From Chamaecrista fasciculata (Eukaryota > Streptophyta > Magnoliopsida > Fabales > Fabaceae): a stretch of 64,000 bases of DNA. Shown here piece by piece: positions 35,955-46,299 of the stretch. Location: contig QANZ01055075.1 of assembly GCA_003254925.1 (NCBI GenBank), positions 109,989-173,988 of the forward strand, written 5' to 3'. How positions within the stretch are numbered: the stretch's first letter is position 1; every line of letters begins with the position of its first letter. The position numbers and the translations under genes are program-made. The notes under the pieces were generated by a model. That model was not told the DNA's origin. It worked only from the letters and a program-made list of their open reading frames with translations, and ran no database searches.

Positions 35955-36048
35955 CTATCTCTCTCCTCTCTCTCTCTCTCGATTCATCCTCCTCCTCTCT
36001 CTCTCGATTCATCCTCTCTCTCTCGATTCATCTCTCTCTCTCTTTTGA
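35955..36048 (+). repeat. CT-rich microsatellite with repeated CGATTCATC spacer
   Basis: (CT)n tracts are broken three times by CGATTCATC, giving an imperfect tandem repeat with units of about 20-35 bases. Such CT tracts are common in plant 5' leaders, so this may have been captured together with the FPP gene pieces. Confidence 0.7.
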
Positions 36049-36125
36049 TGAATAAGTTTGGATTAATCCATGTTTTCGAACGAAGATAACAACAGAGTGT
36101 TCCCTGTTTTGGTCATTCTTTACCC

Positions 36126-36483
36126 TTAGATCCTTCCAGTGGAGAAACTGATGCCATCATATTGGGAGAAAAGAAAAGCAAACAACAATCTCAATCAGAT
36201 ATGAGCAAATCAATTGGCAAGATTATTGAGATCATTGAAAGGATCAGCACTCCTGCAGTAGAACATGATAATTCTGATCCTATGTGCAGAAGAGATGGAA
36301 ATGCCATTTCATACAAGAATCTAGTATGAATCACTGCTTTTCGATTGGATTATGAATCACTGCTTTTCGATTCAGGATGTTTCTAGTATGAAGGATGCCA
36401 ATAAAAAACAATTTGATTGGGAGGATTCACGAAGTGAGAGTGAAGCAGAGATTGGGATGATGAGTAGTGTTGCAGATATGGGG
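36126..36483 (+). pseudogene. Captured fragments of a filament-like plant protein (FPP, DUF869) gene
   Basis: Frame at 36126-36329 reads LDPSSGETDAIILGEKKSK then SIGKIIEIIERISTPAVE and SYKNL, and stops. Frame from 36343 reads DWIMNHCFSIQ then DVSSMKDANKKQFDWEDSRS, continuing through SEAEIGMMSSVADMG. I recognise these as separated blocks of the coiled-coil FPP family, with the intervening family sequence (the GYMVRVFQWKTSEL region) missing. A 21-base piece, ATGAATCACTGCTTTTCGATT, is duplicated at the joint. The gene piece sits within the Harbinger-type element, so it was transduplicated; it cannot encode a whole FPP. Confidence 0.75.
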
Positions 36484-36792
36484 AAAATTTACATTTTAGC
36501 CCAAAATAACATTTGGGCAAAATAACATTTTAGCCCAAACACAAAAATGGATATTTACAAACTGACCCAATTTTAAAGTAAATGACTATTTTGCCCTTTG
36601 TGATTGGGGATTGAATGTATTAGAGTATAGGTAATTATAGGTTTATGTATAGGGGTATAAGTGTAATTGAATGTGTTTGATTATTTAAAAATCATGATTA
36701 TAATTGAATCAGGAAAAAAACGTAAACGAACATGTTTATTATGATTATAATCAAAACAGATTATAATCAAAACGGAAACGAACTGGGCCTTA

Positions 36793-37951
36793 GTTTCTTT
36801 ATCGTTTAATTATATCGGGAATCTCGTGTCGCGTGAAAGGAGGGGGAAAAAACATGTATTAGTATATTACATTCAAATTAATAAAATAAAAAACGATCGC
36901 ATCCATTGCACATGCGTCAGCCCAAAATTGTTTAATGCAGTCAAGATTTCCACTTTATGAATAAATCATATATAATAGTGATTCATTTATAATATTGTGA
37001 TGGAAAGCTCAAATTGTTCCATTCAAAATGTAATAAACCAAGCTAGGCTTGCCATACATATTAATTTTGATGGTTAATTTTGGAATATTATAGATTTGAA
37101 AATAATTATTATTGATTTAATTAATCTGTATATATGTCTATGTCCAATTTTTCTCTTCTATATAGATGATGTTACTCTATTAAATTCTCCCCAACAATTA
37201 TAAAAGATTAAAAGTTATTAACGAACAAACTTGTGGGCGCACGCATTTAGTATGGATATATATGTAATCCATTATTCTAATTAAGAACTAAGAAGCATTC
37301 ATTTATTTTGTTGCCACCGTGCCTTGTACTCAATTATTCAAAAGGCCCACGCAATGTGAGAGACGAAAACGACATTTGGATAGTTATAAACAGAATTAGA
37401 GAAACTAGCACTGCACAGACTAGAATATTAGTATACAACACCGTGACGAATTCACGATTATGATAGTTTTGAAACAATTAAATCTTAATTAATTAATTTC
37501 ACTGTCAGTAATTGAGGTAATATATAAGCTACCTCCTCCTCCTGCAGCCACGTCGATATTTGGATAAGATACATCTTATCTCTACACCCTCATAATTGGA
37601 GAAATGGATCAGCTCAATTATATATGTTTGCTAAAGTTTTACTGAAGTATTAATTATTAACCATTAGATGTGTTGACTAACAATTTATTTGTTGACTTTC
37701 AAATTAAATTAATGGTCTAGATGAAATAATGCAGAGCTGAGCTACTCTCCATAATTCGTACAATATTATTATCATTTTTTTAATTCCTCCACTCTATATA
37801 TTCATGGGTTTATAAATAAAATATATGATAGTCTGGACCATTTATTGCATACATATGTTCAAGCTAACAAACTCTATTTATTATTTGAGATCATTTACGT
37901 GAAAGATTAAGAACCCAAATCAGAGAAATTAAAGGAGGCGTGATCTTTCAT
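36793..37951. other. AT-rich intergenic; its end is shared with the second duplication copy
   Basis: No gene. From about 37745 on, the sequence matches 47055 on (ATAATTCGTACAATA, TCATGGGTTTATAAATA), so it lies inside the duplicated block. Confidence 0.6.
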
Positions 37952-38807
37952 TAGGGGTGTCAAAACGGGGCAGCCCGCCCAGGCCCGCGATGGATCCTCA
38001 TATAGACGGGCTGGGGCGGGCCAGCCCGTTTATAAATAGGCTCCAAATACAATGCCCAGGACCACCCGTCAATGCCCGCGGGCTAAATGGGTTGGTCCGC
38101 GGGCTTTTATTAATTTTTTTTTTATAAAAAATGTATTTTTTTGGGCCAAAAATCGCAAACATGGAGACTGGAGAATGAAGAGGAAGAGAGTTAGAGAGAG
38201 ACCACGAGCGGCGGCGATTTTCGTTGTGACACGAGCGGCGGCCGATGAAGAGAATTGGAATACGAAGTGTCGAAGTGTGATTCAGTTTGAGACACGAGCG
38301 GCGGCGGCGATTTTCGTTGAGACACGAGCGACGACGGCGATTTTCGTTGAGACAGGAAGATTGAAGAGTGAGACTGTGATTTTCGGCAAGAACCAAGTCT
38401 AAAAAGAGAAGAGGAAGACTGTGATTTTTCTGAAGAGTGAAGAGTGAAGACTGTGATTTTTTGGCAAGAACGAAGTGTGATTTTTCTGAAGAGTGAAGGC
38501 TGCTGTGAGTGTGAAGATGAAGTGAAGACTAGGGCAAACCTTACCTTGACCTAGCGCATATCTAATAGCCTTGTTGGGCTTATTAGGCTTATTGGGCAAT
38601 AGGGTTTTTGTTAGCCTTAGTGTGATTTTTTTGTTTTTTTTTAAAGCCCGTTTAGCCCATGGGCAGCCCGTACCGAACCCATCTAGTCCGCGAGCTAAAT
38701 GGGCCATCTTATTTAGGCCCGCATTTTAACAGGCTCATAATTCAAAATTCAAGCCCGCCCATATAGCGGGCCGAGCCCGCAGGCTTTGGCCCGTTTTGAC
38801 ACCCCTA
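37952..38807. mobile_element. hAT-like non-autonomous element
   Basis: TAGGGGTGTCAAAACGGG at the left and its inverse CCCGTTTTGACACCCCTA at the right, with subterminal GCCCGCCC/GGGCGGG words. The 8-bp flanks TCTTTCAT and GCTGTCAA agree at five positions. The second duplication copy has GCTGTAAT at the same place with no element (47266-47273), which is a natural empty site. Inside are three to four imperfect tandem units of about 30 bases (ACGAGCGGCGGCGATTTTCGTT) at about 38200-38355. No transposase. Confidence 0.82.
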
Positions 38808-40439
38808 GCTGTCAAAAACATGGACCATTGAGGCAGTGAGTCATCAACGATCATGATGATATCTATTGAGATTTGTCGTTTGAGATATCTATTTGTTAAA
38901 TATATAGATATAAAATATTGGGTAAAAAATTGTTAACACGAGGAAGAGATGGATTCTTTAAGATATTGAGGATCATCTATAGTGTCGTAGTAATTAGACC
39001 ATACATGTGTAAGTTGTAACTATGAAGAAATTTCTTGTCTTGATTTTATCGAGGTGGAATGTGGACAACGTGCAAGAAAACAAGCGAATCACTTCAAAAG
39101 TGGTTGATTTATTTAGTTCCTATATTTTAATCACATTAACGAAAGGCCAGGGTGTGTTCCTCGACCCTTGTCCAAGGCATTTCACTTGTCATTGATTTCT
39201 GGTTTATATGCATAATAGCTAGTAACGAGTTTTTCATGCATAAAGATGTATTTAAATATTGTTTTGTTAATAATATTATATTTTACAGTAACAAAGAATA
39301 AGTGATAAGAAACAGAGAAATAATTTAACTTAATCATTTTTTATTATTGTTTACTTTTCTATTATTCCAAATTGTATATTTATATGATTCTAGAAGTCCA
39401 TAATTAAAGATTACCAAAGTTATATATGAAATTATAAAATAATTTTTTTACAATTCTTAATTTTCACTATTGTATCCTATCTTAAAATTTATGTATAATT
39501 ATTAAAAAATATAAAATAAAAACATAAATCTCATTAGAGGACTGTACATCTGTACCCAAAGCAACATATGTAGACCTTAGGTGTTTTCCGTCAATCTATT
39601 TTAACGATTTAAATAAAAAATAATCTCATATAAATCAAGTAAAATAATAAGACAGAAAATTCCCACACCAAATTAAATATCTTTTTTTTTTAAATGAAGA
39701 GAATTTTATGTTACATTGCTAAACCTTTTTAATCTTTTGTCCTTTAATTTTGGTCCTCTTGTGTTCCCTTCCTCTCTATACATCTTCCTCCCCATCGTTT
39801 TCTTCCTTTACGAAGAAGCTTCCTCAGATGCACGTCACATCGATAGAAAATTGATATTTTGATTATAATTTTTTAAATTTAACGACATTGACATTATTTG
39901 ATAAAAATATTAAACTTATTAAAAAAATCTCTAATTGATATATGAATAAAAATCAATTGCTGTCTTCATATCACAGTTAATTATTAATATTAAGTAAATC
40001 AATAATTTTTCTCCTAAAAGGTTACTATTTTATTAATTTGATATAAACTAAACAAAAGTATCTAAATTTAGCCTTGTAAACTTATGACTTAAACTTATCC
40101 GAGCAATAATTTCCTTCAAAACTATGAAAACTAAAATGGTTGTCGAAACATTTGTATTTTTTAGATAATTCTTGCTTAAACAATATTATTTTAGAAGAAG
40201 ATCAAGATACCCTACTTAATAAACTCAACTTATAATTTAAATGGCCAACACAGATTCCCATTGAGAAGACTCAAGTTATAATTTAATAAACTCAAGTTAT
40301 AAGAACTATCTAGCAAAAGAATTATTTCGAATGGACTTTTCTTCTAGAGAAGACTCTGTTAAAAACCTCCTTTAAATATTTGAGTCGAAGATTATAAGAA
40401 TAAATTCTTAATTTTACTATCCTTCTCTTTCTTAAATTT
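38808..40439. other. Spacer of the first duplication copy
   Basis: 38817-39135 matches 47275-48172 in parts (CATTGAGGCAGTGAGTCATC; TCACTTCAAAAGTGGTTGAT). 39140-40435 has no counterpart in the other copy and shows no gene. Confidence 0.6.
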
Positions 40440-41633
40440 AAGATATCCTCAATTGAAACACTTGGAAAGAGATATTAATATCAAAATAAGTGAAAGAAGA
40501 ATATAAAGTTTATAATTTAGTATTCTCTCTTCCTTTTATTTCCTCAAAGATATCCTAAAGAAGTAATCTGTTTTTCAAAAACTAAATTAAATTGTTAATG
40601 TTATAATTGAATTGTGATCGGAGGCCTTAGAAAATAGAAATTAATGTGATTTATCTGCTAAGGATTAATTTGTTGCCAAGTTTCCATCATCAGTTAGAAT
40701 ATGGAAGAAACAACAGAAAAGGAAGGCCTCCCACTGAAGTACACATTAGAAACTATTTTATTTCTGCCAGAAGAGTTTGGAAACTTGCGAATCTATCAAA
40801 TTTGCACAATCATAATATACCTTACTTTTCATAATTACTTAAAATCTAACAATCTAACAAGCATTATTATCGAATAATCTTTAGTAATAAGTTTCTCACT
40901 ACTCATCTTAATACACACACACATGCCTTTGTCAACGAGTAATGGAGGTTTTTTTTTTTTTTTTGCTCTATAAACAATTTGTTCAGAACAATCTTTGTCT
41001 TTTTTTTTTTCCTTCAAAGCCGATATTGGAAATGATTTTATAATATTATGAAATAAAGAAGTACTAAAACACAGGAGTTTTATTTGAGCCTTCTTTTTAA
41101 AAAGCTTTCTTAGAGATGTTTCTGATGTAATTGTTAAAAATGTATACTATGAAACACATTAGGAGATTTTGCATATTATTTATAGTTATTTATGACTTAA
41201 AAAGAAGGGACTATTCTTTAACTACAAGATGGTACAAAGATTTTTTTTCTTATAAAACTCAGTTACCCTGAGGTTAAATCTTCTAAAAAGCTTGGCTCTT
41301 CACCTTGTTTTATTAGTTATAAAACCTAATAGCAAATATATAAGCATCATACTTTTTCCCTTTATAAGCATCATACTTAAGACAGATCTAAACTAGAATG
41401 TATGAAAGAATAAGGCCTACCACAAAGCCCAAACAACAGAAGCAGTATCTCATGGCAGAGAAACTTGCCATAGTACGCATTGGTAACCTTCTGGCCTTTG
41501 GATTCTGGCTCCCAAACCTACCTAGGAATTCCTCAATCAACCTACAAATTCAAATTCAAAATTAATAATATCTATATCATCAGTATGAAAACAAAAAGAC
41601 CATATTTGAAGAAAACATAAAACAAAAATACAA

Positions 41634-42030
41634 GGGTAAATTACACTTTGGTACCCTGTGGTTTAGTCATATTTCACTTTAGTACCCTGTAGTTTAAAAA
41701 ATGACACTTTGGTACCCTGTGGTATTCTCCATTAATACTTTGGTACCCTTTGGAACTATTTTGTAATTTTAACCAAAACAAATTTTGAAAAAATTATATA
41801 TTGACCCCCAATATTTTCAAAAAATTACAACTAGGTCCCTGGATACATATTATCTAGGGACTAAAATGATTTTTTTAAAAAAATTGGGGTTAATATGTAA
41901 TTTTTGCAAAATTTGTTATGGTTAAAATTAGAAAATAGCTCCAAAGGGTACCAAAGTGTTAATGGAGAATACCACAGGGTACCAAAGTGAAATATGACCA
42001 AACCACATGGTACCAAAGTGTAATTTACCC
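41634..42030. mobile_element. Mutator-like foldback MITE, same family as 22544-22973
   Basis: Starts GGGTAAATTACACTTTGGTACC, ends GGTACCAAAGTGTAATTTACCC, and shares inner phrases with 22544 (ATATTGACCCC, ATACATATTATCTAGGGACT). No 9-bp flanking duplication is seen. At the same place the second duplication copy (about 49190-49206) has only TTATATTTTACCTTC, which may be the stub of a deleted element. Confidence 0.8.
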
Positions 42031-43537
42031 TTAATTAAAGACCTAATAAGAAATTAGTAATTAAAAATGTAACAAAACTTCTGCCGACGTCAGGTTGGGA
42101 TAAAAATATAGATATTCATCAGGTTGGAATTTCTGCCAACATCTTAATCCACATTTCAAGGGGATGGTTGCCAACTCCAAGTAACTCAGTGTTACAAATG
42201 TCCATTCTCAGGAATGGCATACTTATTATTCAGAGTTTTTCATTTCCTATATGAGCTAATGCTAACGCCTTCAATGGGGGGCTACAACTTGTGTCAATCA
42301 AGACCTTCAACTGGCATTAGCGATATTGACCTCAAAAAGTGAAAAAGCCAAAAACAAATAATCCCTCACCTTGAAGATAGATTCAAGCTCTTTAAGTGCA
42401 GACTCTGTTTTTGGTATCTTGAGTGTACCTGGTGTAAATATTTCTCGGAGCCGAACAAGACCTCTCTTAGCATAATTCTCTGCAAACAGATTTATCAAAA
42501 ATTATAGCATCAATTTTATGCCCATTCAAACTGATATCATTTATATAACAATACGAATGTGTTGGTTACCTGTGTCAGGCCTTGAGCTGAAATTTCATCA
42601 TCCATGTCAACTGGACTGAACATCACAAATATCGGTTGAATCTTTAATAAAAAATGGCATTCTGCTAATTTTTCCATTTATAGAATTGAATATAGCATTT
42701 CAAATCTTTGAAATTTGCCGAAGAATTAAAAATGTACCTTATAACAAAAAGATATTTTTCATGCAATCCAAATGGAAACTCGTCAATAACAGCAGCCACT
42801 TTCTGATAACAGTGATTGCAAATTTGCAATCAACATCATTTAACAAAAAAATGACAGCTGATAAACAATATTAAGGCACTGAAGTACTCAATAATATTAA
42901 TAAGGTAATATTACTATACTAGTCCCAATAATTTAACTCAATTTTCAATTTGATCCTTTTAGTCCAAAAATTTGTAATAGGCTCCTTATAGCTTAAAAAA
43001 TTTAACTTTAGTTCCTACGTTAAACTAAAATTTGTGACTAAAAATTTGTGACTTTGTTGGACCTGGGCTGGTTGAAGCTTTTAATTCTTACAAAAGAAGA
43101 GAAATAGGGAAAGAGGGTGCTTTTGGGCCTAACAAAAATGGGCCAGCTTCGGTGGAGCCTGTTCTACCAGAAGAGAGACTGGCCTCTCGAAAGTCAAGAC
43201 TATGTTACTGTTTATTTGAGTGTTCTCGTGTGTTCATGTGAAAGTTTGTGTATTTGTGGCTTGAGGACTGTTTTGGGGTTCATTATCTCTGTGTAAGGGC
43301 TATATTTTCCTCTATTATATATAAAATTTAGCTGCATTTCAGTTTCATATCATCTCTATTCTCTCAATCTCATTTACATAATAGTTCCTATCAGACTTCC
43401 ACCAAGGTTTCACTAAATTTTGCAGACATGGAAAATCGTATGCTGTCTTGACACCTTGAATATGTATGATTTATATCAACCAAAAGGGTAGAAGATGAGG
43501 TGAAAATAACTCACATATGGCTCGTGCTGCAACCTAT

Positions 43538-43950
43538 TGTTGGGCGGAAGCGCAACCCACACAAGAAATAAAGGAAGAGGAAACGAAGAAACGAACACAA
43601 ATCTTTAACATGGTTCGGTGCCTCAAGACCTACTCCACGGCCCCCTTTTGGACAAAATTCATTATTTGTAATTTTTGCACGGAAAAATTACAAACCCTCC
43701 TCAATACAATTTTTGAACGGAAAAATTGAAAACCCTCTCTCACAACTACCCAAACCCTTTCACACTCAAAGGCTAGTAGAAGTGATACAAAAATGACTCA
43801 CAACTACCCAAACCCCAATACACCCATTAGGATTTCTATGTAAGTTGTGGTGCCTTAGAAGCTCATATCTCACTCATATTTATACAAGCCTCACACCCCC
43901 TCAATGTTTTTCCCCAACCGATGTGGGACTTTCAATGACTAAGCCCAACA
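43538..43950 (-). repeat. 3' LTR of the TRIM element (element orientation minus)
   Basis: 413 bp, TGTTGGG...CCCAACA, differing from the other LTR at one position only. The purine-rich tract lies at its right border (plus-strand TCCTCCCTTC just after 43950). Confidence 0.9.
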
Positions 43951-44076
43951 AATCCTCCCTTCATTCAAAGTCTCACATAATCAAACTCTATCAGGAAAAA
44001 CTGACTTCTCTACATTCTCAGCTTTTCTGATCTTCATCTCTGAGAACACTGTAGTCCTCCCTCAAATAAACTGTGT

Positions 44077-44310
44077 GGCATCTCCTTGTCGCTTGCACAA
44101 CATCGTCAACACGGTATCTCTTCACCTGCTTGACATCTCTTCTTGCTTGTGTAGCATCTCCTCGTCACCAACACAGTATCCTCTTATCACGTACGTGGCG
44201 TCCCCTTGTCGCTTGCATAGCATCGTCAGCACGGTATCTCTTCACCTGCATGACATCTCTTCTTGCTTGTGCAGCACCTCTTCGTTGCCAATGTAACATC
44301 TCGTCACTCG
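44077..44310. repeat. Two tandem 120-bp units inside the TRIM element
   Basis: The unit beginning GGCATCTCCTTGTCGCTTGC is repeated 120 bases later as GGCGTCCCCTTGTCGCTTGC, with ACGGTATCTCTTCACCTGC in both. Open frames here (up to 126 codons) follow from the repeat and show no protein family. Confidence 0.8.
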
Positions 44311-44737
44311 CACAACCTCTCCCCATTGCACGCACATATCCCTCTCTATTACTCATCATACAATGCACATTCAGACCCTCCAACAAAATAGTCCTAAATC
44401 ATGCATTGCCACAACATAAAGTCCGCTCTCCCATCAAAATAACGAAACTTTAAAACCTCACGGTCATCATCATACCAACTGACAACCAATAACCAACACC
44501 ACAAAACAGACAGTCACTAACCAGCACCACAAGCAACCAACAACCACAAACAGTCTAACAGACAACCACTCCAAATTCCAGAAAACTAACCTCAAAACTG
44601 GAATTAAAATCAAAAGCTAGACTGAACCAACCTCTCTTGATGTTGCAGTGCCGGAACCTTCTGCTGACTGGCTGACCCACTTGCTCCTTCCTCTCCCTTC
44701 TTCCTCCCTGGACTTCAACCTCGGCTCTAATACCACT

Positions 44738-45150
44738 TGTTGGGCGGAAGCGCAACCCACACAAGAAATAAAGGAAGAGGAAACGAAGAAACGAACACAA
44801 ATCTTTAACATGGTTCGGTGCCTCAAGACCTACTCCACGGCCCCCTTTTGGACAAAATTCACTATTTGTAATTTTTGCACGGAAAAATTACAAACCCTCC
44901 TCAATACAATTTTTGAACGGAAAAATTGAAAACCCTCTCTCACAACTACCCAAACCCTTTCACACTCAAAGGCTAGTAGAAGTGATACAAAAATGACTCA
45001 CAACTACCCAAACCCCAATACACCCATTAGGATTTCTATGTAAGTTGTGGTGCCTTAGAAGCTCATATCTCACTCATATTTATACAAGCCTCACACCCCC
45101 TCAATGTTTTTCCCCAACCGATGTGGGACTTTCAATGACTAAGCCCAACA
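44738..45150 (-). repeat. 5' LTR of the TRIM element (element orientation minus)
   Basis: Near-identical partner of 43538-43950. Adjacent plus-strand GGCTCTAATACCA at about 44723-44735 is the inverse of the primer binding site. The minus strand carries TATAAATA-like sequence within the LTR (plus TATTTATACA at 45076-45085). Confidence 0.9.
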
Positions 45151-46131
45151 CCTATGCTATATATTTTGGGTGAACTGACTTGCATCATGCATATTTTGAG
45201 TGCCAAGATGATGCATGGTCAGCGACATAGCAAAATTTAATAGAACATTGACTAAAACTATAAAGTAAAGACTCGATTAAAATTTTTTAACCTAGTTATA
45301 AACTTTTAAACTATAAGACCAAATGACTGATTTAACCTACTAAATAACAAAATAAAATTTTGATGATTAAATGGCATGGTGGCTATATTAAAACATACCA
45401 ATAAATCTTCACAATCAATAATGAAATAATTTTCTGATAATTTGGCATTCTCTACAAAATGCTCCGGCAATAAGAAAGGAAAAAACTTAATTTAGTTTTA
45501 AGGAAATATATTTCAATTGCACTTTCAGGTTAGCATAGATATTAAAAGGCATAAGCTTCTGCAGATTCAGCTACAAGTTCAATGCCTAGTGCAATTGCAT
45601 CTTAACACATCTATAGATAGATAAAGGGTGCAAATAGTTCAATCGATCAAAAATTGAGCTACTACGCTGGCTGTGGATCAAAGTTATTGCCCACACACAT
45701 CTCAAATAGATAAAAGGAAGAAGCTAAAACTAAAATATGAAAGAATAAAACAAAAGGATCCCTCTATGACGCTTTACAGACAATAGCAAAATATTCTACC
45801 TCTATTTTACTTAAGATCCAGAAACAAGAGTTTGACAGAGACCACATAGGAACACATGTCTCATCCTCCTTCCTAGCTATCTCCTTCTCAAAAGGTTCTA
45901 TGTCTTCACAACTTTGGTTAATTAAAGATCAGAAACAGAAAATATTTCTTTTGTCTGTAATTACGTACTAATTAGTTGCTCCCATGTGTAAATCCCCAAA
46001 AACTCTATGTGCTTCCTCACCGTTACAGTAAAAGGAATTTGGCTTTTCTGATGTGTTAAACACATGCACTTAAGGAAACGAATTCAATTTTCATTAATGA
46101 CCACCCACAGTGAACTTAACACTTTACTCTC

Positions 46132-46299
46132 TCATATCATAAACTAACAATAATATCTTATAATATCTTATTATAATATCATATCCTCCAACAAGTTCAG
46201 TTGGTGGAATTTGTTTTTTTTTAATATAAAAGTTTAGGTAAATTGGGTCTCTACAGAGGTACTTACAGATCGTCTGCCAAGACATTCACATTGGTAGTG
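46132..46299. other. Junction filler between the two duplication copies
   Basis: Copy 1 matches copy 2 up to about 46131 (ACTCTCTCA, then they part). DUF716-like sequence resumes at about 46300 (GAGATTGAAATATCTGGAG). The bases between match neither and contain TATCTTATAATATCTTATTA repeats. They are the breakpoint filler of the tandem duplication or a later insertion. Confidence 0.6.

Larger units (their letters stand above)
35421..36789. mobile_element. PIF/Harbinger-type non-autonomous element carrying FPP gene fragments
   Basis: Left end GGGTCAGTTCGTTTCTG and right end inverse GGCCCAGTTCGTTTCCG are terminal inverted repeats flanked by TTA (35418-35420 and 36790-36792), the PIF/Harbinger target. 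Palindromic GATTATAATC words repeat near both ends. The 1369-bp element has no transposase. Its inside contains CGGTGCACC palindromes (35780-35885), CT-rich repeats (35955-36048) and coding-like pieces of a filament-like plant protein gene (36126-36483). Confidence 0.8.
43538..45150 (-). mobile_element. Complete TRIM-type LTR retrotransposon, TSD CCTAT
   Basis: Two 413-bp LTRs (43538-43950 and 44738-45150, exactly 1200 bases apart) begin TGTTGGG and end CCCAACA, with a single difference (T at 43652, C at 44852). CCTAT flanks both sides (43533-43537 and 45151-45155). On the minus strand, the right LTR is followed by a primer binding site TGGTATTAGAGCC (one change from the tRNA-Met type) and the left LTR is preceded by a purine tract GAAGGGAGGA, so it reads right to left. 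The internal region is 787 bp with no gag or pol. The second duplication copy has an uninterrupted ATCCTATGCTA at this point (about 51650). Confidence 0.93.
41449..45464 (-). pseudogene. SUV3 helicase pseudogene: 3' half, exons 11-14 and 16 only
   Basis: The duplicated 3' half of the SUV3 gene at 49010. Recognisable exon copies on the minus strand: 45464-45399 (exon 11), 42802-42738 (12), 42615-42570 (13), 42486-42370 (14) and 41541-41449 (16). Exons 1-10 are absent, since the duplication began in intron 10. Exon 15 is deleted with about 0.75 kb around it, joined at a short CAAC overlap. Two acceptors are broken: exon 11 CAG is CCG and exon 14 CAG is CTG. Exon 16 has gained 3 and 1 bases, so the stop codon is lost. 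The exon 11-14 copies differ from the parent at about 6 of 294 positions. It is interrupted by a MULE-type MITE (41634) and a TRIM element (43538). It lacks the helicase motor. Confidence 0.93.

Noticed and set aside
38052..38402. 116-codon ORF with repeated RAAA..IFVETRA units
   Set aside because: It is the hAT-like element's GC-rich minisatellite read in frame.
44073..44453. 126-codon ORF
   Set aside because: Lies in the 120-bp tandem units of the TRIM element; open in several frames and on both strands.
43538..45150. Possibility of a Cassandra-type TRIM with 5S-like promoter in the LTR
   Set aside because: I do not see recognisable 5S internal control boxes in the LTR; TRIM is supported, Cassandra is not.
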